Shown here one piece after another: positions 10,501 through 18,587 of a stretch of DNA of 64,000 nucleotides. Origin of the DNA: Pseudacidovorax sp. RU35E. Its GTDB lineage: Bacteria; Pseudomonadota; Gammaproteobacteria; Burkholderiales; Burkholderiaceae_C. Location of the stretch: contig NZ_FTMY01000006.1 in NCBI RefSeq assembly GCF_900156165.1, forward strand, positions 186,001 to 250,000, written 5' to 3'. The position numbers and the translations under genes were made by a program. Position 1 is the stretch's first letter; the number at the start of each line of letters is the position of its first letter. Under the pieces are notes generated by a model, which saw nothing but the letters and a program-made list of their open reading frames with translations, did not search any database and had not been told where the DNA came from.

Positions 10501-11031
10501 CTAGAGCGGCCGGACCATGAAGCGCGCGGCTGCGTCGTAGGTGGCCAGCTTGGCCGCCAGCGCAGGCACGTTGCGCGCGTCGAAACCCTGCCGCGCCCAG
10601 AAGCCGGCCGAGTCATTGACGGCCACCAGCGCCAGCTCGCGGCAGCCGGCGGCCACGGCCTGCGTGGCCAGTAGCGGCATGGCGCGCCCGGCCGCACCCA
10701 CGCCACGGGCTTCGGGCAGCAGGGCCATGTCGTGCAGGTAGAAGGCAGGCGCCGACACGGGCACGCGCTGCAGCAGCGTGTCCAGCGCCGGCGGCGCATC
10801 GGCATGCCAGGGATGGCTCAGTACATAACCGGCGACGCGGTCGTCGTGCAACGCGAGGCACAGGCACCCACCCGGGTAGAGGGCGAGCCGCTCGGCAAAG
10901 ACGTCCTCGTGCTCTGGATAGTGGGGATGGACCACGGCGGCGATGTGCAGCACGGTGGGCAGGTCCTTCGCCTGCATTGGCCGCCAATGGGCGACCGGCC
11001 ACGGCTTCGATGGAACGGATGCATCGGGCAT
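10501..11031 (-). CDS. GNAT family N-acetyltransferase
   Basis: 176-residue acetyltransferase-like protein. The typical GNAT pieces are visible: a substrate strand at DLPTVLHIAAVVHPHYPEH, the core AGYVLSHPWH, the beta4 strand FYLHDMALLPEARGVGAAGR (acetyl-CoA pyrophosphate loop, here GVGAAGR rather than the usual RGxGxG/A) and the C-terminal NDSAGFWARQGFDA segment. The substrate is unknown. It is divergent from the RlmN-like gene and convergent with the DUF2878 gene. Confidence 0.88.
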   Translation of the reverse strand: MPDASVPSKPWPVAHWRPMQAKDLPTVLHIAAVVHPHYPEHEDVFAERLALYPGGCLCLALHDDRVAGYVLSHPWHADAPPALDTLLQRVPVSAPAFYLHDMALLPEARGVGAAGRAMPLLATQAVAAGCRELALVAVNDSAGFWARQGFDARNVPALAAKLATYDAAARFMVRPL

Positions 11032-11130
11032 GCACCGAGCATAGAGCGCCCTCGGCGCATCGCATGCAGCATGCCCGACGCTCCCACACCCCCCCAGGCG
11101 CTAGCATCGCCGGTTGCTCCCACGCCTTTC

Positions 11131-12228
11131 ATGCATCTCCACGACCTGCGCCTTCGCCTGCGCGCCGCCGGCGCCGGCCCCAGCCACGAACACCGCATCC
11201 TGCGCACCTGGTCGCAGGCGCTGCCGCGCGATGGCGGCAAGCGGCCCACTGCCAACTACTTCCCCGCCGGGCTGCTGGCGCAGCTTCCCGCCATCGATGC
11301 CGAGCTGGCGGCGCTGGCCCGCGTGCAGACGGTGCACCCCGGCGCGGATGGGTCCGAACGCCTGCTGGTGGGCCTGGCCGACGGCCAGACGGTGGAAAGC
11401 GTGCTGCTGCCGCGTGGCGGCGTGTGCGTGTCCTCGCAGGTGGGCTGCGCGGTGGGCTGCCAGTTCTGCATGACCGGCCAGGCCGGCCTGCTGCGCCAGG
11501 TGCGCAGCGCCGAGATCGTGGCGCAGGTGGCCCTGGCCCGCGCCCGGCGGCCGGTGAGCCGCGTGGTGTTCATGGGCATGGGCGAGCCTTCGCACAACCT
11601 CGACGGCGTGCTGGAGGCCATCGACTTCCTGGGCACGGTGGGCAACGTGGGCCACAAGAACCTGGTCTTCTCGACGGTGGGCGATCCGCGTGCCTTCGAG
11701 CGGCTGCACCGGCAGACCGTGCGACCGGCACTGGCCCTGTCGCTGCACACCACCGACGCCGCGCTGCGCCGGCGCCTGCTGCCGCGCGCCCCCGACCTCA
11801 CGCCGGAGCAGCTGGTGGAGGCGGCCGATGCGTACGCCCGGGCCAGCGGCTACCCGGTGCAGTACCAATGGACGCTGCTGGAGGGCATCAATGACCGGCC
11901 CGAGGACATCGACGGCCTGGTGCGCCTGCTTCGCGGCCGGTGGGGCGTACTCAACCTGATTCCTTTCAACAGCGTGGAAGGCAGCGGCTTCACGCGGCCC
12001 GCGCTGGACCAGTGCGAGCGCATGGCGCGCACGCTGCACGAGCGCGGCATCCTCACCAAGCTGCGGCACTCGGCCGGGCAGGACGTGGATGGCGGCTGTG
12101 GCCAGCTTCGGGCCCGGGCCCTCCAGGGCGACGCCACGGGCCACGTGATCGCGATGCCACCGCGACGCGCCCGGAATCCGGTCGGTGCGGGCGTGCGCGG
12201 CGACGGGACGATCACCGCCTCTACTTGA
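11131..12228 (+). CDS. RlmN/Cfr-family radical SAM RNA methyltransferase
   Basis: 365-residue radical SAM enzyme of the RlmN/Cfr type, which methylates adenine in RNA (RlmN: A2503 of 23S rRNA and A37 of some tRNAs). All five functional cysteines are present: Cys99 and Cys323 (the RlmN methyl-transfer pair) and the cluster motif Cys106-x3-Cys110-x2-Cys113. The SAM-binding GMGEPSHNLD is also there. Start at ATG 11131; ATG 11071 is possible. The N-terminal accessory domain is divergent from canonical RlmN, so this may be a paralogue rather than the housekeeping enzyme. Its last 8 bases overlap the convergent SDR gene. Confidence 0.85.
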   Translation: MHLHDLRLRLRAAGAGPSHEHRILRTWSQALPRDGGKRPTANYFPAGLLAQLPAIDAELAALARVQTVHPGADGSERLLVGLADGQTVESVLLPRGGVCVSSQVGCAVGCQFCMTGQAGLLRQVRSAEIVAQVALARARRPVSRVVFMGMGEPSHNLDGVLEAIDFLGTVGNVGHKNLVFSTVGDPRAFERLHRQTVRPALALSLHTTDAALRRRLLPRAPDLTPEQLVEAADAYARASGYPVQYQWTLLEGINDRPEDIDGLVRLLRGRWGVLNLIPFNSVEGSGFTRPALDQCERMARTLHERGILTKLRHSAGQDVDGGCGQLRARALQGDATGHVIAMPPRRARNPVGAGVRGDGTITAST

Positions 12229-12976
12229 CCAGCGGCCGGATGGTGGTGAAGCCACCGTCGACCGCGATCACCTGGCCGGTGATGCGCGACGCCTGCTCCC
12301 CCAGAAGCCAGACCATCACGTCAGCGACTTCGCCAGCCGTCTGCACACCGCCCAACGGGTACTGCTTGCCCGCGGCCGTGCGCATCAGTTCCTGGCGCAG
12401 CATGGACGCGGTCATCGGGGTGTCGGTCATGCCCGGGGCCACGGCATTGATGCGAAGACCGGCCGCCGCATAGGTGGCCGCTGCGCTGCGCACCAGTGCC
12501 TCGATCCCGCCTTTGGCGGCAGCGATCACCTCATGGTTGGCGACGCCGATGCGCGAGACCACGCTGGACGCCAGCACGGCGGCGCCCTGCATCTCTTGCG
12601 CCCGCATCGCCTCGATCCAGGCCTTGAGCGTGAACACGGCGCTGTCGAGGTTGGCCCGCATCACCTCGCGGATCTGGGTCTCGGTGCTGCGATGCAGCGG
12701 CGCGATCAGGGTGCTGCCGACGCAATGCGCCAGACAGGCGGGCGGCCCGCCCAGCGATTCGACACAGCGTTGGATCGCCCCCTGCGCACCCTCGGGCTCG
12801 CTGGTGTCGGCCACGATGCGGGCATCGGCCTCGACGGCCTCCAGCCGCTGCGCCGTGCGCCCCACGGCGGCAACCCGCCACCCCCGCTGACGCAGCCGCT
12901 GCACGACCTCGCGCCCGATGCCGCCGGCTGCGCCGGTGACCAGGGCGATGGGAGACGGGCTGGCGTTGTTGTCCAT
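12221..12976 (-). CDS. Short-chain dehydrogenase/reductase-like protein with altered active site
   Basis: 251-residue SDR-fold protein. The nucleotide-binding TGAAGGIG (residues 14-21) is intact and the serine region VLASSVVSR (about Ser137/138) is present. The catalytic YxxxK motif instead reads IAAAK (Ile151, Lys155), so the proton-donating tyrosine is missing. The C-terminal AVAPGMTDTPM and VIAVDGGFTT are typical of SDRs. ATG 12976 was chosen over an upstream extension to 13075 that lacks family similarity. The enzyme may be an atypical SDR subfamily or non-catalytic. Confidence 0.85.
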   Translation of the reverse strand: MDNNASPSPIALVTGAAGGIGREVVQRLRQRGWRVAAVGRTAQRLEAVEADARIVADTSEPEGAQGAIQRCVESLGGPPACLAHCVGSTLIAPLHRSTETQIREVMRANLDSAVFTLKAWIEAMRAQEMQGAAVLASSVVSRIGVANHEVIAAAKGGIEALVRSAAATYAAAGLRINAVAPGMTDTPMTASMLRQELMRTAAGKQYPLGGVQTAGEVADVMVWLLGEQASRITGQVIAVDGGFTTIRPLVK

Positions 12977-13158
12977 GGCAAAACCTTTCTTCGGGGTGAC
13001 GGCCGGAGCGGGAGGGTTCTCAATCGGCCCCACGAGCGGCACGGAATTGGTATCGAACAGCTTTAATCTACTCAAAACAAATATTATTCGAGCCGTTGAC
13101 GCTTTATTTGCCTGGAAATCGCCTGGTCATAGCTGTTCAATACCTTTTCACCGCTGTC
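12977..13158. promoter_or_regulatory. AT-rich divergent promoter region, SDR / MerR-type regulator
   Basis: The stretch 13040-13125 is strikingly AT-rich for this genome (for example CTTTAATCTACTCAAAACAA and ATATTATTC), between divergently transcribed genes. A TTGACG at 13096-13101 is a candidate -35 for the MerR-sdh operon, but I see no convincing -10 at the right distance. For the minus gene, TTGAGT followed 17 bases later by TACCAA is possible. Assignment as a regulatory region rests on position and composition only. Confidence 0.45.
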
Positions 13159-14187
13159 ATGCTCGACGACCAGCCTGCCCAATACCGGATCGGCGCCATC
13201 TCCCGGCTGAGTGGCGTTCCGATCTCCACGCTGCGCGTGTGGGAGCGACGCTACGGCGCCTTCGCACCCGACAAATCGGCCGGTCGGCACCGGCTCTACC
13301 GTGGCGCCGACGTGGAGCGGGCGGCGCTGCTGCGCACCCTCACCGACCTGGGCTATGGCATCGGCACGTTGGTTGGCCAGAGCACCGCGGCGTTGCAGGC
13401 GCTGACGCAGCACGACGCCACGCGCCGGGGCGCATCGGGACCCGCGGCGCGCTCGTTGATGCTGGTCGGCAGCGGTCTGAGAAGTCGCCTCGCCGCGATG
13501 CGGCACCGCTTCGGCCATGTGCTCGAAGGCGTCACCGTGATCAAGGCACAGCCGCGATCCGACACCGCCATCGACCAGATCGACGCGCAGTCCGATGCCT
13601 GCCTGATCGCCCTGCCCTCATTGCAGGGCGAGAGTCTGGAGATGCTCCGACGGCTGCGCGAGCGCACCGGCGCACGCCGGGTGGGCGTGCTCTATGCCTT
13701 TGCGCAGGACCGGGTGGTGACGGCACTCAAACGTGACGGCTTCTCGGTCCAGCGCGAGCCGCTTTCCATCGCGGGCTTCGCGGACTGGCTGCGCGAGCTG
13801 CTGCAGCCGCAGACGCCCCCCGTGGCGCCTGCCGCAAGCCTGCCTGGGGCGGCCGTACCGGCGCGGCGCTACAGCGACGAGATGCTCCACCGGTTCGTCG
13901 CGCAGGTGGACACGATCCGCTGCGAATGCCCCCGGCACCTGGCCGAACTGGTGATGCTGCTGTCGAACTTCGAGCAGTACAGCCAGGATTGCATGAACCG
14001 CGACGACCGGGATGCGCAACTCCACACCCAACTCGGCCGCGTTGCGGGCTCCGCGCGCGCCATGCTCGAAGACGCCCTGACGCGCGTGGCCGAGCACGAA
14101 GGCGTCGAACTGGACGCCGCAGATCGGACCAGGCCATGGGCCCCCAACGACCAACCCCGTGAGGAAGACGAAGGAAGTCAGCCATGA
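13159..14187 (+). CDS. MerR-family regulator with degenerate B12-binding-like domain
   Basis: 342-residue transcription regulator. Residues 9-75 form a MerR-type winged helix (YRIGAISRLSGVPISTLRVW, then GRHRLY). The middle (about 110-215) has the alternating pattern of the cobalamin-binding Rossmann fold found in CarH/LitR-like regulators, but no DxHxxG-type histidine is visible, so it probably does not bind B12 in the usual way. The C-terminal part carries a CECPRHLAEL motif. Start ATG 13159. The stop overlaps the sdhC start as ATGA, implying coupled translation with succinate dehydrogenase and possibly control of it. Confidence 0.85.
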   Translation: MLDDQPAQYRIGAISRLSGVPISTLRVWERRYGAFAPDKSAGRHRLYRGADVERAALLRTLTDLGYGIGTLVGQSTAALQALTQHDATRRGASGPAARSLMLVGSGLRSRLAAMRHRFGHVLEGVTVIKAQPRSDTAIDQIDAQSDACLIALPSLQGESLEMLRRLRERTGARRVGVLYAFAQDRVVTALKRDGFSVQREPLSIAGFADWLRELLQPQTPPVAPAASLPGAAVPARRYSDEMLHRFVAQVDTIRCECPRHLAELVMLLSNFEQYSQDCMNRDDRDAQLHTQLGRVAGSARAMLEDALTRVAEHEGVELDAADRTRPWAPNDQPREEDEGSQP

Positions 14188-14630
14188 ACCCCTCCAGCCC
14201 CACTGCCCAGCCCCTGCGCAGGCAATTCCGCAACATCAACGTGGTCACGGATCTGAAGGGCTACCGGCTGCCGCCGGCGGGCATCGTGTCGATCCTGCAC
14301 CGTGTCAGCGGGGTGCTGATGTTCCTGCTGATGCCCTTCATCATCTGGATGTTCGACACCTCCGTGTCTTCGGAGATCTCCTATGCGCGCTTCCAGGCGG
14401 TGTTCGCTGAAGGCGCGGGCTTGCTGCCCGGCTGGCTGCTCAAGCTGGTGGCCCTGGCGCTGATCTGGGCCTACCTGCACCACTTCTGCGCGGGCCTGCG
14501 CCACCTGTGGATGGACGTGAGCCACGAGGCCGTCACCAAGGAATTCGGCCGGACCTCGGCCCTGGTCGTGCTGGCCATCAGCGTCGTGCTCACGCTCGCG
14601 CTGGCCGGCAAGCTCTTCGGCGTCTACTGA
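14184..14630 (+). CDS. sdhC: Succinate dehydrogenase cytochrome b556 subunit
   Basis: 148-residue membrane anchor of respiratory complex II. Three membrane helices are visible (about 35-60, 75-100 and 118-140). The heme-ligand region WAYLHHFCAGLRHLWMD is typical. Function: binds heme b and quinone with SdhD in the inner membrane. The start overlaps the upstream regulator's stop (ATGA). sdhD follows after 49 bases. Confidence 0.95.
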   Translation: MNPSSPTAQPLRRQFRNINVVTDLKGYRLPPAGIVSILHRVSGVLMFLLMPFIIWMFDTSVSSEISYARFQAVFAEGAGLLPGWLLKLVALALIWAYLHHFCAGLRHLWMDVSHEAVTKEFGRTSALVVLAISVVLTLALAGKLFGVY

Positions 14631-14679
14631 TCCGCCTGCCCGCTCTCTCCTTTCTCCCCCACGACAACCCCACAACACC

Positions 14680-15045
14680 ATGGCAGTGAATTACGGCTCC
14701 AAGCGCACCGTCGTCGGCGCGCACTATGGCCTGCGCGACTGGCTCTCCCAACGCGTCACCGGCGCCCTCATGGCGGTCTTCACCATCGTCGTGCTCGCGC
14801 AGGTGCTGCTCACCCGCGGCCCCGTCGGCTACGACCGCTGGGCAGGCATCTTCGCGCCGCAGTGGATGAAGGTGCTGACCTTCTCGGTGATCGCCGCCCT
14901 GCTCTGGCATGTCTGGGTCGGCATGCGCGACGTCTGGATGGACTACGTGCAGCCCGTGGGCATCCGCCTGTTCATGCAAATCTTCACCATCGTCTGGCTC
15001 GTGGGTTGTGCCGGCTGGGCGATTCAAGTGCTCTGGAGGATCTGA
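14680..15045 (+). CDS. sdhD: Succinate dehydrogenase hydrophobic anchor subunit
   Basis: 121-residue second membrane anchor of complex II with three hydrophobic segments. The signature HVWVGMRDVWMDYV near residues 70-85 holds the heme-side histidine and the quinone-site region. It follows sdhC and precedes sdhA by four bases in the standard C-D-A-B order. Confidence 0.95.
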   Translation: MAVNYGSKRTVVGAHYGLRDWLSQRVTGALMAVFTIVVLAQVLLTRGPVGYDRWAGIFAPQWMKVLTFSVIAALLWHVWVGMRDVWMDYVQPVGIRLFMQIFTIVWLVGCAGWAIQVLWRI

Positions 15046-15049
15046 GCCC

Positions 15050-16858
15050 ATGTCGTACACCAAAGCAAAAATCGCGACGCGCAAGTTCGACGTCGTCATC
15101 GTGGGCGCCGGCGGCTCCGGCATGCGCGCTGCGCTCGAGCTCTCGCGCGCGGGCCTGAACGTCGCCTCCCTGTCCAAGGTCTTCCCCACCCGCTCGCACA
15201 CCGTGGCGGCGCAAGGCGGCGTGTCGGCCTCGCTGGGCAACATGTCCGAGGACAACTGGCACTACCACTTCTACGACACCATCAAGGGCTCGGACTGGCT
15301 GGGCGATCAGGACGCCATCGAGTTCATGTGCCGCGAGGCGCCGAAGGTCGTGATCGAGCTGGAGCACTTCGGCATGCCCTTCGACCGCAACCCGGACGGC
15401 ACGATCTACCAGCGCCCCTTCGGCGGCCACACCGCCAACTATGGCGAGAAGCCCGTGCAGCGCGCCTGCGCCGCGGCTGACCGCACCGGCCACGCCATGC
15501 TGCACACGCTGTACCAGCAGAACGTAAAGGCCAAGACGAACTTCTTCGTCGAGTGGATGGCCCTGGACCTGATCCGCGACGCCGACGGCGACGTGGTGGG
15601 CGTCACGGCCATCGAGCTGGAGACCGGCGACCTGCACGTGCTGCAGGCTAAGGCCGTGCTGCTGGCCACCGGCGGCGCAGGCCGCATCTTCGCGGCCTCG
15701 ACCAACGCCTTCATCAACACCGGCGACGGCCTGGGCATGGCCGCGCGCGCCGGCATCCCGCTGCAGGACATGGAGTTCTGGCAGTTCCACCCCACCGGCG
15801 TGGCCGGCGCGGGCGTGCTGCTGACCGAAGGCTGCCGCGGCGAAGGCGCCATCCTGCTCAACAGCAATGGCGAGCGCTTCATGGAGCGCTATGCGCCCAC
15901 CCTCAAGGATCTGGCCCCGCGCGACTTCGTCTCGCGCTCGATGGACCAGGAGATCAAGGAAGGTCGCGGCTGCGGTCCCAACAAGGACTACATCCTCATG
16001 AAGCTGGACCACCTGGGCGCCGACACCATCCGCAAGCGCCTGCCCTCGGTGGAGGAGATCGGCCACAACTTCGCCAACGTGGACATCACCAAGGAGCCGA
16101 TCCCGGTGGTGCCCACCATCCACTACCAGATGGGCGGCATCCCCACCAACATCAACGGCCAGGTGGTGGTGCAGAACGGCGACGTGCACAACCAGGTCGT
16201 GGGCGGCCTGTACGCCGTGGGCGAGTGCTCGTGCGTGTCGGTGCACGGCGCCAACCGCTTGGGTACCAACTCGCTGCTGGACCTGCTGGTGTTCGGCAAG
16301 TCGGCCGGGCGCCACATCGTGGACTTCGTCAAGGGCAGTGGCGAGCACAAGCCGCTGCCGGCCGACGGCGCCGACCGCACCCTGGCGCGCCTGAACCAGC
16401 TTCAGGATTCGAATGACGGCATCTACGCGCAGGACATCGCCAACGACATCCGCGCCACCATGCAGCAGCACGCGGGCGTGTTCCGCACCCAGGCGAGCAT
16501 GGACGAGGGCGTGGTCAAGGTGGCCGATCTGCGCAGCCGCGTGCCGGCCGTGACGCTCAAGGACAAGTCCATGGTGTGGAACACCGCACGCATGGAAGCG
16601 CTCGAAGTGGACAACCTGATCGAGGTGGCGCAGGCCACCATGGTCTCGGCAGCCGCCCGAAAGGAGTGCCGCGGCGCCCACACGGTGGACGACTACGAGC
16701 ACCCGGCCGACCACCCCGAATTCCCGCTGGGCCGCAACGACAAGGAGTGGATGAAGCACACGCTGTGGCACAGCGCGGGCAACAACCTCACCTACAAGCC
16801 GGTCAACCTCAAGCCGCTGACGGTGGACAGCGTGCCGCCGAAGGTCCGCACGTTCTGA
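15050..16858 (+). CDS. sdhA: Succinate dehydrogenase flavoprotein subunit
   Basis: 602-residue FAD-containing catalytic subunit that oxidises succinate to fumarate. Visible: the dinucleotide motif VVIVGAGGSGMRAAL near residues 16-30, the FAD-attachment segment SHTVAAQGG, the substrate-site HPTGVAGAGVLLTEGCRGEG and HGANRLGTNSLLDLLVFG. Start ATG 15050 is preceded by GGAGG four bases after the sdhD stop; the longer open frame back to 14909 is only overlap with sdhD. Confidence 0.97.
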   Translation: MSYTKAKIATRKFDVVIVGAGGSGMRAALELSRAGLNVASLSKVFPTRSHTVAAQGGVSASLGNMSEDNWHYHFYDTIKGSDWLGDQDAIEFMCREAPKVVIELEHFGMPFDRNPDGTIYQRPFGGHTANYGEKPVQRACAAADRTGHAMLHTLYQQNVKAKTNFFVEWMALDLIRDADGDVVGVTAIELETGDLHVLQAKAVLLATGGAGRIFAASTNAFINTGDGLGMAARAGIPLQDMEFWQFHPTGVAGAGVLLTEGCRGEGAILLNSNGERFMERYAPTLKDLAPRDFVSRSMDQEIKEGRGCGPNKDYILMKLDHLGADTIRKRLPSVEEIGHNFANVDITKEPIPVVPTIHYQMGGIPTNINGQVVVQNGDVHNQVVGGLYAVGECSCVSVHGANRLGTNSLLDLLVFGKSAGRHIVDFVKGSGEHKPLPADGADRTLARLNQLQDSNDGIYAQDIANDIRATMQQHAGVFRTQASMDEGVVKVADLRSRVPAVTLKDKSMVWNTARMEALEVDNLIEVAQATMVSAAARKECRGAHTVDDYEHPADHPEFPLGRNDKEWMKHTLWHSAGNNLTYKPVNLKPLTVDSVPPKVRTF

Positions 16859-16886
16859 CATCGCCGCAACCCCACGAGAGCCCGAC

Positions 16887-17588
16887 ATGAAGCGCACATT
16901 CCAGATCTACCGCTACGACCCGGACAAGGACGCCAAGCCCTACATGCAGACCGTCGAGATCGAGCTCGACGGCCACGAGCGCATGCTGCTGGACGCCCTG
17001 GTCAAGCTCAAGGCCCAGGATCCGAGCATCGCGTTCCGCCGCTCCTGCCGCGAAGGCGTGTGCGGCTCGGATGCGATGAACATCAACGGCAAGAACGGCC
17101 TGGCGTGTCTGACCAACATGAACACGCTCAAGGGCACCATCGTGCTCAAGCCGCTGCCGGGCCTGCCCGTGATCCGCGACCTGATCGTGGACATGACCCA
17201 GTTCTTCAAGCAGTACCACTCGATCAAGCCCTACCTGATCACCGAGGGCCTCGCGCCCGAGCGCGAGCGCCTGCAGTCGCCCGAGGAGCGCGAAGAACTC
17301 AACGGCCTGTACGAGTGCATCCTGTGCGCGAGCTGCTCGACCAGCTGCCCGAGCTTCTGGTGGAACCCCGACAAGTTCGTCGGCCCCGCCGGCCTGCTGC
17401 AGGCCTACCGCTTCATCGCCGACAGCCGCGACGAGGCCACCGGCGAGCGGCTCGACAACCTGGAAGATCCGTACCGCCTGTTCCGATGCCACACCATCAT
17501 GAACTGCGTCGACGTCTGCCCCAAGCACCTCAACCCCACCAAGGCCATCGGCAAGATCAAGGAGCTGATGGTGCGACGCGCCATCTGA
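16887..17588 (+). CDS. sdhB: Succinate dehydrogenase iron-sulfur subunit
   Basis: 233-residue iron-sulfur protein linking the SdhA flavin to the quinone site. The [2Fe-2S] motif CREGVCGSDAM is at about residues 54-64. The [4Fe-4S]/[3Fe-4S] cysteines are in CILCASCSTSCPSFWW and CHTIMNCVDVCPKHLNP. Last gene of the sdhCDAB operon. The sdhE and gltA genes that often follow in proteobacteria are not here; a possible hairpin and an oppositely oriented tRNA come next. Confidence 0.97.
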   Translation: MKRTFQIYRYDPDKDAKPYMQTVEIELDGHERMLLDALVKLKAQDPSIAFRRSCREGVCGSDAMNINGKNGLACLTNMNTLKGTIVLKPLPGLPVIRDLIVDMTQFFKQYHSIKPYLITEGLAPERERLQSPEEREELNGLYECILCASCSTSCPSFWWNPDKFVGPAGLLQAYRFIADSRDEATGERLDNLEDPYRLFRCHTIMNCVDVCPKHLNPTKAIGKIKELMVRRAI

Positions 17589-17614
17589 GGAGCGGAGCAA
17601 AGGTCGGGGTCGGC

Positions 17615-17638
17615 GGCCCGCTACGGGTGAGGCGGGCC
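17615..17638 (+). terminator. Possible hairpin after sdhB
   Basis: GGCCCGC (17615-17621) pairs perfectly with GCGGGCC (17632-17638) around a 10-base loop. There is no T-run after it, so it would be at best a weak or factor-assisted terminator for the sdh operon. Confidence 0.4.
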
Positions 17639-17670
17639 ATGGCGCCTTTGTCGAGCGGCGTGCGAAGGGT

Positions 17671-17745
17671 TGGTGCCCCCAGCAGGAATCGAACCTGCAT
17701 CTGCCCCTTAGGAGGGGGCCGTTCTATCCATTGAACTATGGAGAC
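17671..17745 (-). tRNA. tRNA-Arg (anticodon CCT)
   Basis: 75 bases with encoded CCA. Read on the minus strand it starts GTCTCCA, which pairs with TGGGGGC at the 3' end (two G-T pairs). D-arm AGTTCAATGGATAGAAC, anticodon stem GCCCC/GGGGC with loop CTCCTAA (anticodon CCT, codon AGG), T-arm GCAGGTTCGATTCCTGC, discriminator A then CCA. All cloverleaf parts are present. Confidence 0.97.
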
Positions 17746-17793
17746 CCGGGCACTGGCCGCGGGCCATGGGAGGCCGGCGGCAGGCCCGCGACT

Positions 17794-18549
17794 TTAACCC
17801 AAGCGCGAGGCCTCGCTGCGCAGGGCAAGCACGTCGGCATGCAGGCTCTGGGCCCAGCCGCGGCGGTCGCGGCCGTCGGCACTCTGAGGCTCGCCGAACT
17901 GCACCACGGCCACCAGCGGCGGCGCGCACAGGGTGCGCCACAGCGAACTGATCAGGGTGTCGTCGTCGATGTAGATCGGCGCGAAGCTCACCTCGCCGGT
18001 GGCCGCATCCAGAAAGCGCAGCGCGACCGGCTGCACGGGTGCATCGGCCGAGATGGCCGCCTGCAGCAGATTGGCATGGAAGGGCAGGAGCCCACGGCCA
18101 TCGCTGGTGGTGCCCTCGGGAAAGACCGCGATGCGGTCGCCCGCACGCAGGGCCTCGGCCATGTGGTGCGCCACGCGCAGCGCGTCGCGGCGCTTCTCGC
18201 GTTCGATGTAGAGCGTGCCGGCGCCCGTGGCCAGCGTGCCGATCATGGGCCAGTGCCGCACGGCCGACTTGGAGACGAAGCGCACGTGCCGCGCGGCATG
18301 CAGCGTCAGGATGTCCAGCCACGAGACATGGTTGGCCACCATCAGCACGGGGCCGGAAGCCGGCGCATGGCCGCGCACCACCAGCCGGATGCCCAGCACC
18401 TGCAGCGCCTGCTGCGCCCAGCGCTCCACCTGGGCCGCTTGCGCCGGCTCGTCCAGGGCTTCGAAGCGGCGGCGGATGATCCACCAGCCACGCGCGGCAT
18501 GCACCAGCAGCCGGACCAGGCGGACGAGCGCGATCAGGGATCGTTGCAT
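17794..18549 (-). CDS. 1-acyl-sn-glycerol-3-phosphate acyltransferase (PlsC-like)
   Basis: 251-residue membrane acyltransferase that would make phosphatidic acid. The catalytic NHVSWLD (HX4D) and the glycerophosphate-binding FPEGTTSDG are present, with YIEREKRRD between them. A hydrophobic segment lies near the N-terminus (ALVRLVRLLVHAARGWWII). The ATG at 18549 gives the family-like start. It follows the pyrC' gene by 38 bases on the same strand, so it may be the last gene of that operon. Confidence 0.92.
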   Translation of the reverse strand: MQRSLIALVRLVRLLVHAARGWWIIRRRFEALDEPAQAAQVERWAQQALQVLGIRLVVRGHAPASGPVLMVANHVSWLDILTLHAARHVRFVSKSAVRHWPMIGTLATGAGTLYIEREKRRDALRVAHHMAEALRAGDRIAVFPEGTTSDGRGLLPFHANLLQAAISADAPVQPVALRFLDAATGEVSFAPIYIDDDTLISSLWRTLCAPPLVAVVQFGEPQSADGRDRRGWAQSLHADVLALRSEASRLG

Positions 18550-18587
18550 GGCAGGGAACGACGCGGGTGCCGAAAGCGCGATGCCGC

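Noticed and set aside
14909-15049. Upstream extension of sdhA
   Set aside because: Overlaps sdhD in another frame; ATG 15050 has a GGAGG site and matches the family start.
17671-17745. Integrated element at the tRNA-Arg gene
   Set aside because: No integrase, no partial tRNA 3'-end duplication seen nearby, and neighbours are housekeeping genes.
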